Source: Caldisericota bacterium
Lineage (GTDB): Bacteria > Caldisericota > Caldisericia > Cryosericales > Cryosericaceae
Direction: 5' to 3'
Assembly (NCBI GenBank): GCA_026390245.1
Contig: JAPLGI010000049.1
Span: 1 to 6,149, forward strand
DNA length: 6,149 bases
Part shown: positions 6,064 to 6,149 of the stretch, piece after piece
How the letters are laid out: each line of letters begins with the position of its first letter
Numbering within the stretch: position 1 is the stretch's first letter
Made by a program: the position numbers and the translations under genes
Notes under the pieces: model-generated
Seen by the model: the letters and a program-made list of their open reading frames with translations, nothing else
What the model was told of the DNA's origin: nothing
Database searches by the model: none

Positions 6064-6149
6064 GTGGCAGGTCCCGGTACAAAGTGGCGCTCTCGGGCAG
6101 GCCAGAACAGGCACGCTCCAGTTGGCGCGGCTCGGAGGAACTGGCCAGG
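6064..6149 (+). CDS. Possible 5' end of a new gene (3'-truncated)
   Basis: From GTG 6064 the frame stays open to the window end, giving 28 residues rich in Arg (K-W-R-S-R-A-G-Q-N-R near the start and A-A-R-R-N-W-P at the end). A basic N-terminus ending in R-R-N-W-P is what often precedes the first membrane helix of a permease or other membrane protein, but too little is visible to name it. The fragment is short and could be chance. Confidence 0.3.
   Translation, partial: MAGPGTKWRSRAGQNRHAPVGAARRNWP

Noticed and set aside
6059..6080. GTACCG/CGGTAC inverted repeat, considered as a terminator or T-box element
   Set aside because: The 6-bp stem has no T-run after it, the T-box signature T-G-G-x-A-C-C-G-C is not present, and it may lie inside the start of a coding frame.
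5677..6114. 145-residue minus-strand open frame covering the last intergenic gap
   Set aside because: It overlaps the end of the zinc-ribbon gene, is Arg/Pro/Cys-rich with no motif, and looks like a shadow.

Overview
The window is GC-rich bacterial DNA, densely coding on the + strand. Nearly every start has a strong AGGAGG-type ribosome binding site. The taxonomic signal is weak. The combination of a SHOCT-like helix pair with a W-rich 'G-x-WW-x-x-D...W-x-x-W-D-G-x-x-W' motif, a short double-CxxC zinc ribbon on a sibling gene and a Reg_prop beta-propeller is a style I associate with Chloroflexota and similar large-genome environmental bacteria. That is an inference, not a proof.

Layout: (1) nt 1-535, the 3' end of a gene for a two-component-regulator-type beta-propeller protein, cut by the window start. 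(2) nt 535-876, a small lipoprotein translationally coupled to it through an ATGATGATGATG junction. (3) nt 877-979, a 103-nt gap that may hold a promoter. (4) nt 980-3811, a 943-residue membrane protein. (5) nt 3821-4756 and (6) nt 4740-5939, two unrecognised soluble proteins, the second with a C-terminal zinc ribbon. (7) nt 5940-6063, a gap, then a possible new gene starting at the GTG at 6064 and running off the end.

The main item is gene 4. Its C-terminal ~225 residues look like a compact class II nucleotidyl cyclase toxin domain of the anthrax edema factor/ExoY/CyaA type, as found at the tips of polymorphic toxins. It has a G-V-x-P-x-H helix leading to R-P, a G-V-x-K-G-x-D-I-x-x-K lysine motif, a D-x-D-L-F metal motif and an H-G-A-H-M-N motif, in the canonical order. 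It is preceded by an alanine/tryptophan-rich helical stalk typical of polymorphic toxins. Unusually, it is mounted on a multi-pass membrane N-terminus, whose last hydrophobic segment looks like a signal peptide with a V-L-A cleavage-like site.

Genes 4, 5 and 6 are tightly packed (9-nt gap, then 17-nt overlap) and probably form one operon. A reasonable working model is effector plus chaperone or immunity partners, but the roles of the two partners are not visible in sequence.
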